The notes beneath the pieces were generated by a model. It was not told where the DNA came from. It ran no database searches and worked only from the letters and a program-made list of their open reading frames with translations. From assembly GCA_030608765.1 (NCBI GenBank), contig JAUWDN010000097.1, positions 1-5,728 on the forward strand: 5,728 nucleotides of DNA. Direction: 5' to 3'. Positions 1 to 5,728 of the stretch are shown here, piece after piece. The first letter of the stretch is position 1, and every line of letters begins with the position of its first letter. Both the position numbers and the translations under genes were made by a program. This DNA is from Promethearchaeota archaeon. GTDB taxonomy: Archaea; Asgardarchaeota; Lokiarchaeia; Sigynarchaeales; SOKP01.

Positions 1-57
1 GAGTTTAATTTTAACTCAGAAATATTTAGTTCAAGCATTACTATTATTATGTAAGAA

Positions 58-75
58 ATTATTATTATTATTATT
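58..75. repeat. (ATT)6 microsatellite upstream of nop5
   Basis: Six uninterrupted ATT units lie in the non-coding leader, with a shorter ATT-rich stretch just before (about 41-50). The tract is immediately upstream of the putative nop5 promoter. It may simply reflect AT-rich intergenic composition. A length-variable tract at this place could alter promoter strength, but nothing in the window shows that. Confidence 0.7.
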
Positions 76-82
76 TGAGAAA

Positions 83-90
83 TTTTAGTA
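83..90 (+). promoter_or_regulatory. Possible TATA box of the nop5-fibrillarin operon
   Basis: TTTTAGTA is centred about 23 bp before the ATG at 109, close to the usual distance between an archaeal TATA box and its transcription start. The purine-rich GAGAAA just upstream (about 77-82) could be a BRE. No Shine-Dalgarno sequence precedes either candidate start, so a leaderless or near-leaderless mRNA is likely. The match to TATA consensus is only moderate and the region is AT-rich throughout, so the call is tentative. Confidence 0.35.
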
Positions 91-108
91 CGGCAAGTGT
101 TTAGAATA

Positions 109-1332
109 ATGAGATGTTATGTTATTGATTCTCTAATAGGGATATATGCTATTGATGATGGAGGAAATTTCCTTAATTATATAGATTTCTTAGACGATAT
201 TCAAAAATCAGTAAATTTTTATAATTCATTAAATAGCGATATTCTTTCTGAAGAGTATTCAGACTTTATGAATGAACTAAAGAGTTCTGGTTTTGATGAT
301 TTTGTGTTTGATAACAAAAAACTAAAGGAAATAACAGCACAAAATTTAGGATATAACACGTCCTTTGAAAAACTTTCTTTAGAATTTAAAAATTTTCGCT
401 TTAATCTAAGCGATCAATTAATAAAAATAGGTATCACGAAAACACGAGACGAGATTCTCTTTTTCTTTAAGAAAGTTGAAGAACTACTGATAAAAGAGCA
501 AGTTAGTCAATTTGGGAGTAAGGGAGATGTAGAAGTCGTTCAAATCATAGAAACTTTGGATATTCTTAAAAAATCAATAAGTTTATTCTCAAGCCGGATG
601 AGAGAATGGTATGGTTTACATTTTCCTGAATTAACTGATAAATTAATAGAAGATAATGTCCTTATAGCAAAATTAATTTCAGTTTTAGGAAAGCGAGATA
701 ATTTCACTTATGAAAAGATCGATCAAGAGTTTGGTTTTAAAGAAGCAAGAATTAAAATACTGCAGAATTTAGCTTCCCAATCAATGGGAGCAGATATTGA
801 TCTTAGCATAATTAAAAAATACGCTAATAAAATTTTATCTTTGGACGATTTTAGAGAAGAGTTAGAGGCCCATTTAGATAAATTAATGGAACGAGTTGCT
901 CCAAATCTATTTGCTTTAGTTGGAGGATTAATTGGGGCGAAACTAATAGCAAAAGCGGGGAGTTTAAAAAAATTAGCATTCATGCCAGCTTCAAGAATTC
1001 AACTCTTGGGGGCTGAGAAGGCGTTATATAGGTTCCTTAAAACTGGCGAAAAACGCCCAAAACACGGATTAATTTTTCAATGGAACCTAATCCGGGGGAG
1101 TAAGCCATGGAATAGAGGGAAGATATCGCGATTGATATCTGGAAAAATTGGTATTTGTTCGAAAGTAGATTATTTTGGAGGAGAATTTGTAGCCGATGTA
1201 CTTTCGAAGGATATAAACGAAAAAATCCAAGAAATTAAGAAGAAATATCCTAAACCTCCATTAAAAAGAAGTGAACCCAAAACTAAGATTAGATCGAGTA
1301 AAAAACAAACAAGTAAAAAAAAAAGGAGGTAA
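109..1332 (+). CDS. nop5: Nop5 (Nop56/58-like), box C/D RNP core scaffold protein
   Basis: This is the scaffold of the archaeal box C/D ribonucleoprotein, which places fibrillarin on guide RNA for 2'-O-methylation of rRNA and tRNA. It binds fibrillarin with its N-terminal domain and the L7Ae-guide RNA complex with its C-terminal Nop domain, and dimerises by a coiled coil. From the ATG at 109 it has 407 residues, a usual archaeal length. An N-terminal domain covers about 1-125, and the coiled-coil part contains the family motif REWYGLHFPEL (165-175). The Nop domain runs from about 260 to 360, with APNLFALVG (264-272) and the signature GAEKAL (301-306) with PKHGLIFQ (317-324). A Lys/Arg-rich tail follows from about 376. 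An in-frame GTG at 97 would add four residues, but homologues begin near MRCYVIDS and neither start has a ribosome-binding site, so I prefer 109. The downstream neighbour is its partner, fibrillarin. Confidence 0.95.
   Translation: MRCYVIDSLIGIYAIDDGGNFLNYIDFLDDIQKSVNFYNSLNSDILSEEYSDFMNELKSSGFDDFVFDNKKLKEITAQNLGYNTSFEKLSLEFKNFRFNLSDQLIKIGITKTRDEILFFFKKVEELLIKEQVSQFGSKGDVEVVQIIETLDILKKSISLFSSRMREWYGLHFPELTDKLIEDNVLIAKLISVLGKRDNFTYEKIDQEFGFKEARIKILQNLASQSMGADIDLSIIKKYANKILSLDDFREELEAHLDKLMERVAPNLFALVGGLIGAKLIAKAGSLKKLAFMPASRIQLLGAEKALYRFLKTGEKRPKHGLIFQWNLIRGSKPWNRGKISRLISGKIGICSKVDYFGGEFVADVLSKDINEKIQEIKKKYPKPPLKRSEPKTKIRSSKKQTSKKKRR
1325..1330 (+). promoter_or_regulatory. Strong Shine-Dalgarno site that decides the fibrillarin start
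   Basis: GGAGGT lies 9 nt upstream of the TTG at 1340, at a standard spacing. It also encodes the last two Arg codons of nop5 and the first base of its TAA stop, so the end of nop5 and ribosome loading for fibrillarin are physically linked. No comparable site precedes the GTG at 1271, the other possible start in that frame. Confidence 0.9.
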
Positions 1333-1339
1333 AGTTAAA

Positions 1340-2029
1340 TTGAGCAACATTAATATACGAGCACATCCAAAATATTCTAATGTTTATATCTCGGGGTTAC
1401 CACAGAATCTAAAACTTTATTCTAAAAACTTAGTTCCAGGCAATAAGGTATATGGAGAGAAATTAATTACTTTTAAAGGAGATGAATACCGAGAATGGGA
1501 TCCCTTTAGAAGTAAATTAGCTGCGATGATATTGGAAAAGCCTTCGTTGGAATTTTTAACGAAAGATTTGAGTTGCTTGTATTTAGGGGCATCCTCTGGA
1601 ACTACAATTTCTCATCTTTCAGACATTGTTTACAAGGGAATTATTTACGGAGTCGAATTTGCTGAACGTAGCATGAGACAATTGATTCAAAATACCGATA
1701 GAAGAAAGAACATCGTTCCAATATTAGGAAATGCTAATTTTCCAGAAAGTTATGCCAATTCAATTTTTACTCCTATTGATCTAGTTTATCAAGATGTTGC
1801 TCAACCAAATCAGGCACAAATAGCAATTGAAAATTGTAATTATTATCTCAGAGATAATGGATTTTTAATTCTCGCGATAAAATCTCAATCAATCGATAGT
1901 GTCCAAAAATCTGAAAAAATATACCTCCAAGAAAAAGGGATATTAGAAAAAGCAGGGTATAAAATAATCGATAGCATAAACATACACAAATATGCTGCGA
2001 ACCATATCATTTTAACCGTTCAGAAATAA
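1340..2029 (+). CDS. flpA: Fibrillarin-like rRNA/tRNA 2'-O-methyltransferase
   Basis: This is the catalytic subunit of the box C/D RNP. It transfers a methyl group from S-adenosylmethionine to the ribose 2'-OH at sites chosen by the guide RNA. From the TTG at 1340 it has 229 residues, the usual archaeal size. It shows the N-terminal fibrillarin part with YGEKLI (38-43) and EYREWDPFRSKLAA (49-62). The SAM-binding motif I is YLGASSGTTISHLSDI (81-96), followed by GVEFAERSMR (104-113), DVAQPNQAQI (152-161) and AIKSQSID (179-186). K41, D152, K181 and H222 match the conserved K-D-K-H set of the family by my alignment. The TTG start is chosen because a near-perfect Shine-Dalgarno precedes it; the 23-residue Lys-rich extension to GTG 1271 has no support. 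The 7-bp gap after nop5 implies one operon. A detail: residue 151 is Gln where many homologues have Glu or Ala before DVAQ. Confidence 0.96.
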   Translation: MSNINIRAHPKYSNVYISGLPQNLKLYSKNLVPGNKVYGEKLITFKGDEYREWDPFRSKLAAMILEKPSLEFLTKDLSCLYLGASSGTTISHLSDIVYKGIIYGVEFAERSMRQLIQNTDRRKNIVPILGNANFPESYANSIFTPIDLVYQDVAQPNQAQIAIENCNYYLRDNGFLILAIKSQSIDSVQKSEKIYLQEKGILEKAGYKIIDSINIHKYAANHIILTVQK

Positions 2030-2086
2030 ATTGATATCATTAAACATTCAGAATGATTCCTATTATACATAATCAGTTATTTTTTT
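2030..2086. terminator. Convergent gene ends with candidate termination signals
   Basis: The fibrillarin and rnhB genes converge on a 33-bp gap. It holds a short inverted repeat CATTC-A-GAATG (2045-2055) and the palindrome TGATATCA (2032-2039), both too small to form a convincing hairpin. A run of seven T on the plus strand (2080-2086), inside the 3' end of rnhB, is a plausible U-tract terminator for the nop5 operon, since archaeal intrinsic termination relies mainly on U-tracts. I see no equally clear tract for rnhB transcripts in the opposite direction. Confidence 0.3.
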
Positions 2087-2758
2087 GTTAGACAATTCTT
2101 CTCTGATAATTTTTTTCGTAGTTTCCCACGATTTCCTCGCGAAATGTGGAACGCTCTTTTTTGTTTTTATCCAATTTCGTAGGAATTCTGTAGATCGTAT
2201 ATCAGATGGATAGCCAGAACCAAGGTCTCCGTATTTTTTTTTTAAATCTTCAATGATGTTATCCCTCAAATCTTTAGCTATGATTGAACTAGCTGAGACT
2301 ATTGGGAATAGATCGTCGGCTTTATGTTTAGAAATTATTTTCTTTGGTGAATAATTTAATTGTTTTAGGATGGATTTTTTAAATCTTTCTTCATTGACAT
2401 CAGCAGCGTCTATATAAATAACATCAGGTTGTAGCTCATTAATTATTTCCCCCATTTTAATTTCTTCAAGTTTATTCAGGGTGATTCTTTTTTCTTCTCT
2501 CGCGTCGATTTCTTGAGCATCAATTATTATTGTTTTATAACTGATACAATTATCTTTTATTATTTTTGCTAGCTCAGAGCGTCGCTTTTTTGATAGTTTT
2601 TTTGAATCTTTAACTCCTATTTCACTTAATATATTTAATTTTAATTTATTAAAGCAAACACCACAAATAACCATTGGACCTAAAACAGGGCCTCTACCCG
2701 CCTCGTCAATGCCACAAATTAGTTCTTGCTTAATTACCTGATTCTTGGATGAGGTCAA
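2063..2758 (-). CDS. rnhB: Ribonuclease HII
   Basis: This endonuclease cuts the RNA strand of RNA-DNA hybrids and incises at ribonucleotides embedded in DNA. It acts in primer removal and ribonucleotide excision repair. The 231 residues contain the family motifs in order: GIDEAGRGPVLGPMV (16-30) with catalytic D18 and E19 and the GRG loop (21-23), DSKKLS (51-56), YIDAADV (115-121) with D117, and KADD (146-149) with D148 as the probable fourth acidic residue. SASSIIAKDLRD (155-166) and YGDLGSGYPSD (176-186) follow. The start is a TTG that overlaps the upstream regulator gene by 29 bp. It is the only usable start, because a TAG closes the frame seven codons upstream and no ATG or GTG comes before GIDEAGRG. 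Only a weak GGAA, 4 nt from the TTG, could serve as ribosome-binding site, so translational coupling to the upstream gene is likely. Confidence 0.96.
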   Translation of the reverse strand: MTSSKNQVIKQELICGIDEAGRGPVLGPMVICGVCFNKLKLNILSEIGVKDSKKLSKKRRSELAKIIKDNCISYKTIIIDAQEIDAREEKRITLNKLEEIKMGEIINELQPDVIYIDAADVNEERFKKSILKQLNYSPKKIISKHKADDLFPIVSASSIIAKDLRDNIIEDLKKKYGDLGSGYPSDIRSTEFLRNWIKTKKSVPHFARKSWETTKKIIREELSNKKITDYV

Positions 2759-3740
2759 TAAATTCCGCTTCGTCGTCTACTTTTTCTAATTTTCTAATTC
2801 TTACAATAGGAATCTTAATCTTCTTTAACGAATCAGGGATTTTAATGTCATTATTCACAATAAAAAGAGAATTTGCGTGAAATAATTCAGTAAACATCTT
2901 CAAGCATTTAAAACTTAGTTCGTTAATTTTTTTATTTTCTTCAGAAACTCCTGAAAAAAGTGGATAAAAATTACTTTCATCTTTCTCATCAGGTATATTT
3001 GAATATAGAGATAGTTTGAATGGAATTGTACTTTTTTTGTACCAATAGGAACTAATTCCAATATCATCCAAAACTTCTTGAAGATGAGATTCAAAGGGAT
3101 TCAGATCAATATCTTCCCGTGATTCTTTCTGATCAATTTCAAATTTGAAGTTCCAATCAAAAAGATTGATTTTCCTAAAAATAGCCTGATTATTGAGAAT
3201 GTCTGAAATTTTATTGGCTATTTTTTCTGATGGGCGCATACTTTCATTTTCATAAGCACAAACCGTTCTTTTTGTAACACCTAGCAATTCAGATAGCTCT
3301 TTTCGTGAAATTGAATGCTTTTCTCTCAGGAGTTTCATTACATTGCCATTTAAAAACATAATTCCCCCACCTCTCCTCGCCAATATGTAAGGATATAAAT
3401 CCTTATTAATTATGTTTTTTAAAGTCGTTAAAGTAATAAACGGTAGTCCTTCTCTAATATATATGGTATTATCTTCTAATTCTTGATAACGATTTCTAAT
3501 TCCGATTAATATAGGTTTAGATTTTAGTAACAAGGACAAGGATTTAATATTATCAATAATATCCGCGTTTAAGTTATCTATATTTGGGAAAATTTTAACG
3601 CTAAAAATATTGTCATTCTTTTTTACTAATAAATCAAAACAAAATTTATTCTTTTTATCAGTAAAATTGTCTAGGAGAAATGTTTCAAAATTAGCATTTT
3701 TTAACAGACTATCAATTTTTTCAAGTAAAGTCCCAGTCAT
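2730..3740 (-). CDS. HTH-type transcriptional regulator, archaeal COG1395-like family
   Basis: This 336-residue protein matches the layout of an archaeal family of predicted transcriptional regulators (MJ0568-like), whose targets I do not know. The N-terminal part (about 1-115) is mixed alpha/beta. It includes FDLLVKKNDNIFSVKIF (35-51), which has the spacing of a degenerate PD-(D/E)XK nuclease-fold core, with D36 and K49 but Ser at the usual acidic position. A Gly-rich bridge, ARRGGGIMFLNG (121-132), leads to an XRE-type helix-turn-helix (about 135-183), with SRKELSELLGV (145-155) and TKRTVCAYENESMRPS (156-171). The C-terminal domain (about 205-336) has no motif I recognise. The ATG start agrees with a BRE/TATA-like pair about 30-45 bp upstream. 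The gene is first in a two-gene unit with rnhB, which begins inside its 3' end. Archaeal affiliation and HTH are firm; its function is not known. Confidence 0.88.
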   Translation of the reverse strand: MTGTLLEKIDSLLKNANFETFLLDNFTDKKNKFCFDLLVKKNDNIFSVKIFPNIDNLNADIIDNIKSLSLLLKSKPILIGIRNRYQELEDNTIYIREGLPFITLTTLKNIINKDLYPYILARRGGGIMFLNGNVMKLLREKHSISRKELSELLGVTKRTVCAYENESMRPSEKIANKISDILNNQAIFRKINLFDWNFKFEIDQKESREDIDLNPFESHLQEVLDDIGISSYWYKKSTIPFKLSLYSNIPDEKDESNFYPLFSGVSEENKKINELSFKCLKMFTELFHANSLFIVNNDIKIPDSLKKIKIPIVRIRKLEKVDDEAEFIDLIQESGN

Positions 3741-3771
3741 ATATTCCCATTATTTTAAAAGATATGTAATC

Positions 3772-3786
3772 TAATAAAATTTTTTC
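3772..3786 (-). promoter_or_regulatory. Candidate promoter (BRE + TATA) for the HTH-rnhB unit
   Basis: Read on the minus strand, GAAAAAA (3786-3780) is followed by TTTTATTA (3779-3772), a good BRE/TATA arrangement. The predicted transcription start is around 3749-3750, leaving a leader of about 10 nt before the ATG at 3740. A weak GGGA lies in that short leader. A TTTTAAAA closer to the gene is too near the ATG to serve. Confidence 0.5.
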
Positions 3787-3825
3787 ATTTTGAAATTAGG
3801 TTCAGAGATAATAAACTTAATCACT

Positions 3826-3831
3826 AAAAAA
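3826..3831 (-). terminator. Possible U-tract terminator of the HTH-CBS gene
   Basis: On the minus strand six T follow about 36 bp after the TAA of the HTH-CBS gene. They lie within a weak inverted repeat (AACTT at 3814-3818, AAGTT at 3830-3834). A U-tract of this kind can end transcription in archaea. It lies upstream of the separate promoter of the next gene, so the two minus-strand units are probably independent. Confidence 0.3.
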
Positions 3832-3866
3832 GTTATTTTTGACAGAGTTATAGCTTTCCTACTCTT

Positions 3867-4433
3867 TTATTCGTTTGTAAGTTTAAGAAAATTAGAATCT
3901 GTAATTATACCTATGAATCTTTTATCTTCTTTCACTAACACTGCGGGATAATTTATTAATAACCTTGAGATGTCTTTAACAATCCAACTTTTTTCGACTT
4001 CAGGGAACGGCAATTCCTTAATGTCAGTCACCTTTAATTTCAATATAACTGGATCGTCGGCTATGTATTCTTGTATTTTTTTAGCCGTAATACTCCCATA
4101 ATTATGATTTTTCTCTAAAATTGGTAATTGCGAGATGTTGTATTTTGTCATAAGTTCCACGGCATCTTTTACAGTTGATTGCGGCTTGATATATATAATA
4201 TTTGGGGTTAATATATCTTTAGCGTGTTTTTTAGATCTTTTTCTAGATCGTTTCTCATTCTCTAAAAATTCATATATTATTTTAAACTTGGAATATGGGG
4301 GATCCATTGTTCCATTTTCTATTCTCGATATTGTAGATTGGGATATTTGTAATTTCTCGCCCAATTCTTTTTGACTTATGTTTAAACTTTTTCGTAGATT
4401 TTTTATCTGAGAAAAATCGGGTAATAGAGCCAT
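3867..4433 (-). CDS. XRE-family HTH regulator with two C-terminal CBS domains
   Basis: This 188-residue protein joins a DNA-binding domain to an adenosyl-ligand-sensing module, the layout of the COG3620-type predicted regulators. The HTH spans about 9-58, with ISQKELGEKLQISQSTISRIENG (19-41) giving a textbook XRE pattern. A strongly basic linker follows (61-70, KRSRKRSKKH). CBS domain 1 covers about 74-126 (DILTPNIIYIKPQSTVKDA, 73-91, then ISQLPILE, 100-107). CBS domain 2 covers about 135-185 and ends FIGIITDSNFLK (173-184). The family uses paired CBS domains to bind nucleotides such as AMP, ATP or S-adenosylmethionine; the ligand here is not visible. The start is the ATG at 4433, with a TATA-like element at leaderless distance. 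The gene is divergent from mat across 152 bp that contain a palindrome, which suggests autoregulation, control of mat, or both. That link is inference. Confidence 0.9.
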   Translation of the reverse strand: MALLPDFSQIKNLRKSLNISQKELGEKLQISQSTISRIENGTMDPPYSKFKIIYEFLENEKRSRKRSKKHAKDILTPNIIYIKPQSTVKDAVELMTKYNISQLPILEKNHNYGSITAKKIQEYIADDPVILKLKVTDIKELPFPEVEKSWIVKDISRLLINYPAVLVKEDKRFIGIITDSNFLKLTNE

Positions 4434-4454
4434 TTTAAAATCCGTAAAACTTAT

Positions 4455-4468
4455 TTAGTATAATTTAA
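4455..4468 (-). promoter_or_regulatory. Candidate TATA region of the HTH-CBS gene
   Basis: On the minus strand the stretch TTAAATTATACTAA holds overlapping TATA-like octamers centred about 27-31 bp before the ATG at 4433. That places the transcription start within a few bases of the ATG, so a leaderless or nearly leaderless mRNA is expected. There is no Shine-Dalgarno sequence before this ATG, which agrees. Confidence 0.45.
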
Positions 4469-4479
4469 GAGCATATTTC

Positions 4480-4494
4480 ATGCAAATATTGCAT
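4480..4494. promoter_or_regulatory. 15-bp palindrome, candidate operator in the HTH-CBS / mat divergent region
   Basis: ATGCAA-ATA-TTGCAT is a perfect inverted repeat with 6-bp arms and a 3-bp centre. It overlaps a pair of direct repeats, GCATATT at 4471-4477 and 4491-4497, which start exactly 20 bp apart, about two helical turns. The palindrome lies some 12 bp upstream of the TATA region of the HTH-CBS gene and about 60 bp upstream of the mat TATA box. Its dyad symmetry fits a dimeric XRE-type HTH protein. It is one of the few G/C-containing patches in an otherwise nearly pure A/T spacer. Confidence 0.5.
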
Positions 4495-4555
4495 ATTATT
4501 ATCAATAATTATTTATAAATACCATTAATTTTAAGATTTATAATTAAAATAACTA

Positions 4556-4563
4556 TTTATATA
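4556..4563 (+). promoter_or_regulatory. TATA box of mat, leaderless arrangement
   Basis: TTTATATA matches the archaeal TATA consensus and is centred about 26 bp before the ATG at 4586, so transcription should begin at or next to the start codon. No Shine-Dalgarno sequence lies upstream, as expected for a leaderless mRNA. A second TATTTATA copy at 4510-4517 is too far away to serve the same start directly. Confidence 0.65.
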
Positions 4564-4585
4564 ATTAACATAGAGTTTATTCAAA

Positions 4586-5728
4586 ATGTTGAAAATTACA
4601 CAAGCTAATTTTTCACCCATTGAAAAAAGCGAATTTCCGGAAATTTGCGAAAGAAAGGGCGTTGGCCACCCCGATAGTGTGTGTGACGCTGTTGCTGATG
4701 CTTGTTCTAGAGCACTTTGCGTATATTACTTGGAAAACTTCGATAGAGTCTACCATCATAATGTAGATAAAGCCGCATTGGTTGGAGGAACAGCTAAACC
4801 ACAATTTGGTGGAGGAATGATAATTCAACCTCAATATTTCTTAATCGTCGGGAGAGCAATAAATCAAATACTCACCGAATGCGGAACTGAAAGTAAATTA
4901 GAATATATCCCGGTTGCGACTATTTGTATTGAAACTCAAAGAATTGAGCTTGCTAAAATTTTTAGAAATCTTGATCTGAATAAGGACATACAATTTGATT
5001 ATGCGGTTAGACCAGGCTCTATTGATCTGACCGGTGTTTTTGATGATTCACATCATTCAGAGGAAATACCTCTTGCAAACGATACTAGTTTTGGGGTAGG
5101 ATACGCACCCTATTCCGATGTGGAAAAAATTACATTAGAAGCTGAATATTTACTTAACTCAGATAAATTCAAAGAGAAGTGTAAAGCTTCGGGAGAAGAC
5201 ATTAAAGTTATGACGGAAAGACTCGGTAATAAAGTAGGTATTACTGTTGCGGATGCGATGGTCAGCAAATATATCAATGATACTGACGAATATATTAACT
5301 ACACTAATCAAATCAAAGATGCTGTATTAGATTTAGCAGCAAAAATTATCCCAGAACGTGAAGTCTCTTGCCAAGTAAATGTCGGCGACAATATAGAGAA
5401 GGGGCTAGTATACCTTACTATAACAGGAACGTCAGCTGAAGCAGGAGATGATGGTGAAGTAGGAAGAGGTAATCGATCCAATGGATTAATTACACCTTGT
5501 AGACCGATGAGTTTGGAAGCGGTTTGTGGAAAAAATCCGATAAATCATGTGGGTAAATTGTATAACATCCTAGGTACGGAGATTAGCAGAGAAATCTATA
5601 AAAGAGGAGAGGGAGACATTTTAGAAGCGCATGTAAAGTTATTATCCCAGATTGGACGCCCTATTACGGATCCTTGGGTGAACTCAATAGAATTGATCCC
5701 TGCTGAAAACATAAATTTTGCGAGCATT
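4586..5728 (+). CDS. mat: Archaeal-type methionine adenosyltransferase (SAM synthetase), 3' end cut by the window
   Basis: This enzyme makes S-adenosylmethionine from methionine and ATP in the cytosol. SAM is the methyl donor for fibrillarin and most other methyltransferases. The window holds 381 codons with no stop; archaeal homologues have about 400 residues, so roughly 25-30 C-terminal residues are missing. The motifs are those of the archaeal family, not of bacterial Met[14 protein letters not shown] (22-34), HHNVDK (57-62), FGGG (74-77), [13 protein letters not shown] (163-175), GEDIKVM (203-209), [14 protein letters not shown] (287-300), RPMSLEA (306-312), [10 protein letters not shown] (315-324) and LSQIGRPI (353-360). 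The reading frame looks intact throughout. The ATG at 4586 is chosen because the N-terminus lines up with homologues and sits about 26 bp from a TATA box. The gene is divergent from an HTH-CBS regulator that could sense its product. Confidence 0.96.
   Translation, partial: MLKITQANFSPIEKSEFPEICERKGVGHPDSVCDAVADACSRALCVYYLENFDRVYHHNVDKAALVGGTAKPQFGGGMIIQPQYFLIVGRAINQILTECGTESKLEYIPVATICIETQRIELAKIFRNLDLNKDIQFDYAVRPGSIDLTGVFDDSHHSEEIPLANDTSFGVGYAPYSDVEKITLEAEYLLNSDKFKEKCKASGEDIKVMTERLGNKVGITVADAMVSKYINDTDEYINYTNQIKDAVLDLAAKIIPEREVSCQVNVGDNIEKGLVYLTITGTSAEAGDDGEVGRGNRSNGLITPCRPMSLEAVCGKNPINHVGKLYNILGTEISREIYKRGEGDILEAHVKLLSQIGRPITDPWVNSIELIPAENINFASI

Noticed and set aside
1..54. Possible 3' end of an upstream plus-strand gene (frame 1, TAA at 52-54)
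   Set aside because: Only 17 low-complexity codons are visible and another frame is also open here, so coding cannot be supported.
151..310. TGATGA sequences resembling C boxes of C/D guide RNAs near the C/D RNP genes
   Set aside because: They lie inside the nop5 frame as Asp-Asp codons, lack the purine before TGATGA, and have no matching D box at a suitable distance.
723..983. 86-codon minus-strand open frame inside nop5
   Set aside because: It lies wholly within the well-supported nop5 coding region, has no recognisable motif or promoter, and is a shadow of that frame.
1271..1339. Longer fibrillarin start at GTG 1271
   Set aside because: The extra 23 residues are a Lys-rich misreading of the nop5 tail, with no ribosome-binding site, while TTG 1340 has a near-perfect one and gives the normal family length.
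2045..2055. CATTC-A-GAATG as a hairpin terminator
   Set aside because: A one-base loop is not physically possible and opening it leaves only three or four A/T-rich pairs, so it is kept only as part of a low-confidence termination region.
4135..4374. 79-codon plus-strand open frame opposite the HTH-CBS gene
   Set aside because: It is antisense to a clear HTH-CBS coding sequence; its hydrophobic look comes from the complementary codons and it resembles no known protein.
4434..4585. SAM riboswitch upstream of mat
   Set aside because: The spacer is almost entirely A/T with no conserved riboswitch core, and the TATA position predicts essentially no leader RNA.
4613..4834. 73-codon minus-strand open frame inside mat
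   Set aside because: It is antisense to conserved mat motifs and has no ribosome-binding site or promoter.

Overview
The window is a stretch of AT-rich archaeal chromosome. The archaeal assignment rests on gene content: an adjacent Nop5 (Nop56/58-like) and fibrillarin pair, an archaeal-type (not bacterial-type) methionine adenosyltransferase, an RNase HII of archaeal form, and two regulators of types best known from archaea. TTTATATA-like TATA boxes lie at a distance that fits leaderless transcription, while an internal operon gene uses a strong Shine-Dalgarno site. The proteins look euryarchaeal in style. I cannot assign a genus from the sequence alone.

Layout, left to right. Positions 1-108 are a non-coding, very AT-rich leader with an ATT microsatellite and a possible promoter. 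Positions 109-2029 are a plus-strand operon, nop5 then fibrillarin, separated by 7 bp; the ribosome-binding site of fibrillarin is built into the last codons of nop5. These two proteins plus L7Ae (not in the window) form the archaeal box C/D RNP that 2'-O-methylates rRNA and tRNA. A 33-bp convergent gap follows.

Positions 2063-3740 are a minus-strand pair: a COG1395-like HTH regulator transcribed first, then rnhB (RNase HII), whose TTG start lies 29 bp inside the regulator gene. After a 126-bp spacer comes a third minus-strand gene (3867-4433), an XRE-type HTH protein with two C-terminal CBS domains. It is divergent from a plus-strand methionine adenosyltransferase gene (mat) that starts at 4586 and runs off the right edge, probably lacking about 25-30 C-terminal residues.

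The most interesting point is the 152-bp divergent region between the HTH-CBS regulator and mat. It carries a perfect 6-3-6 palindrome (ATGCAA-ATA-TTGCAT) and a good TATA box for mat. CBS domains commonly bind adenosyl ligands, including S-adenosylmethionine, and mat makes S-adenosylmethionine, so a feedback regulator of SAM synthesis is a reasonable hypothesis. This is inference from domain type and position. I see no CRISPR array, insertion sequence, tRNA or rRNA, and no stretch longer than about 150 bp without a gene.
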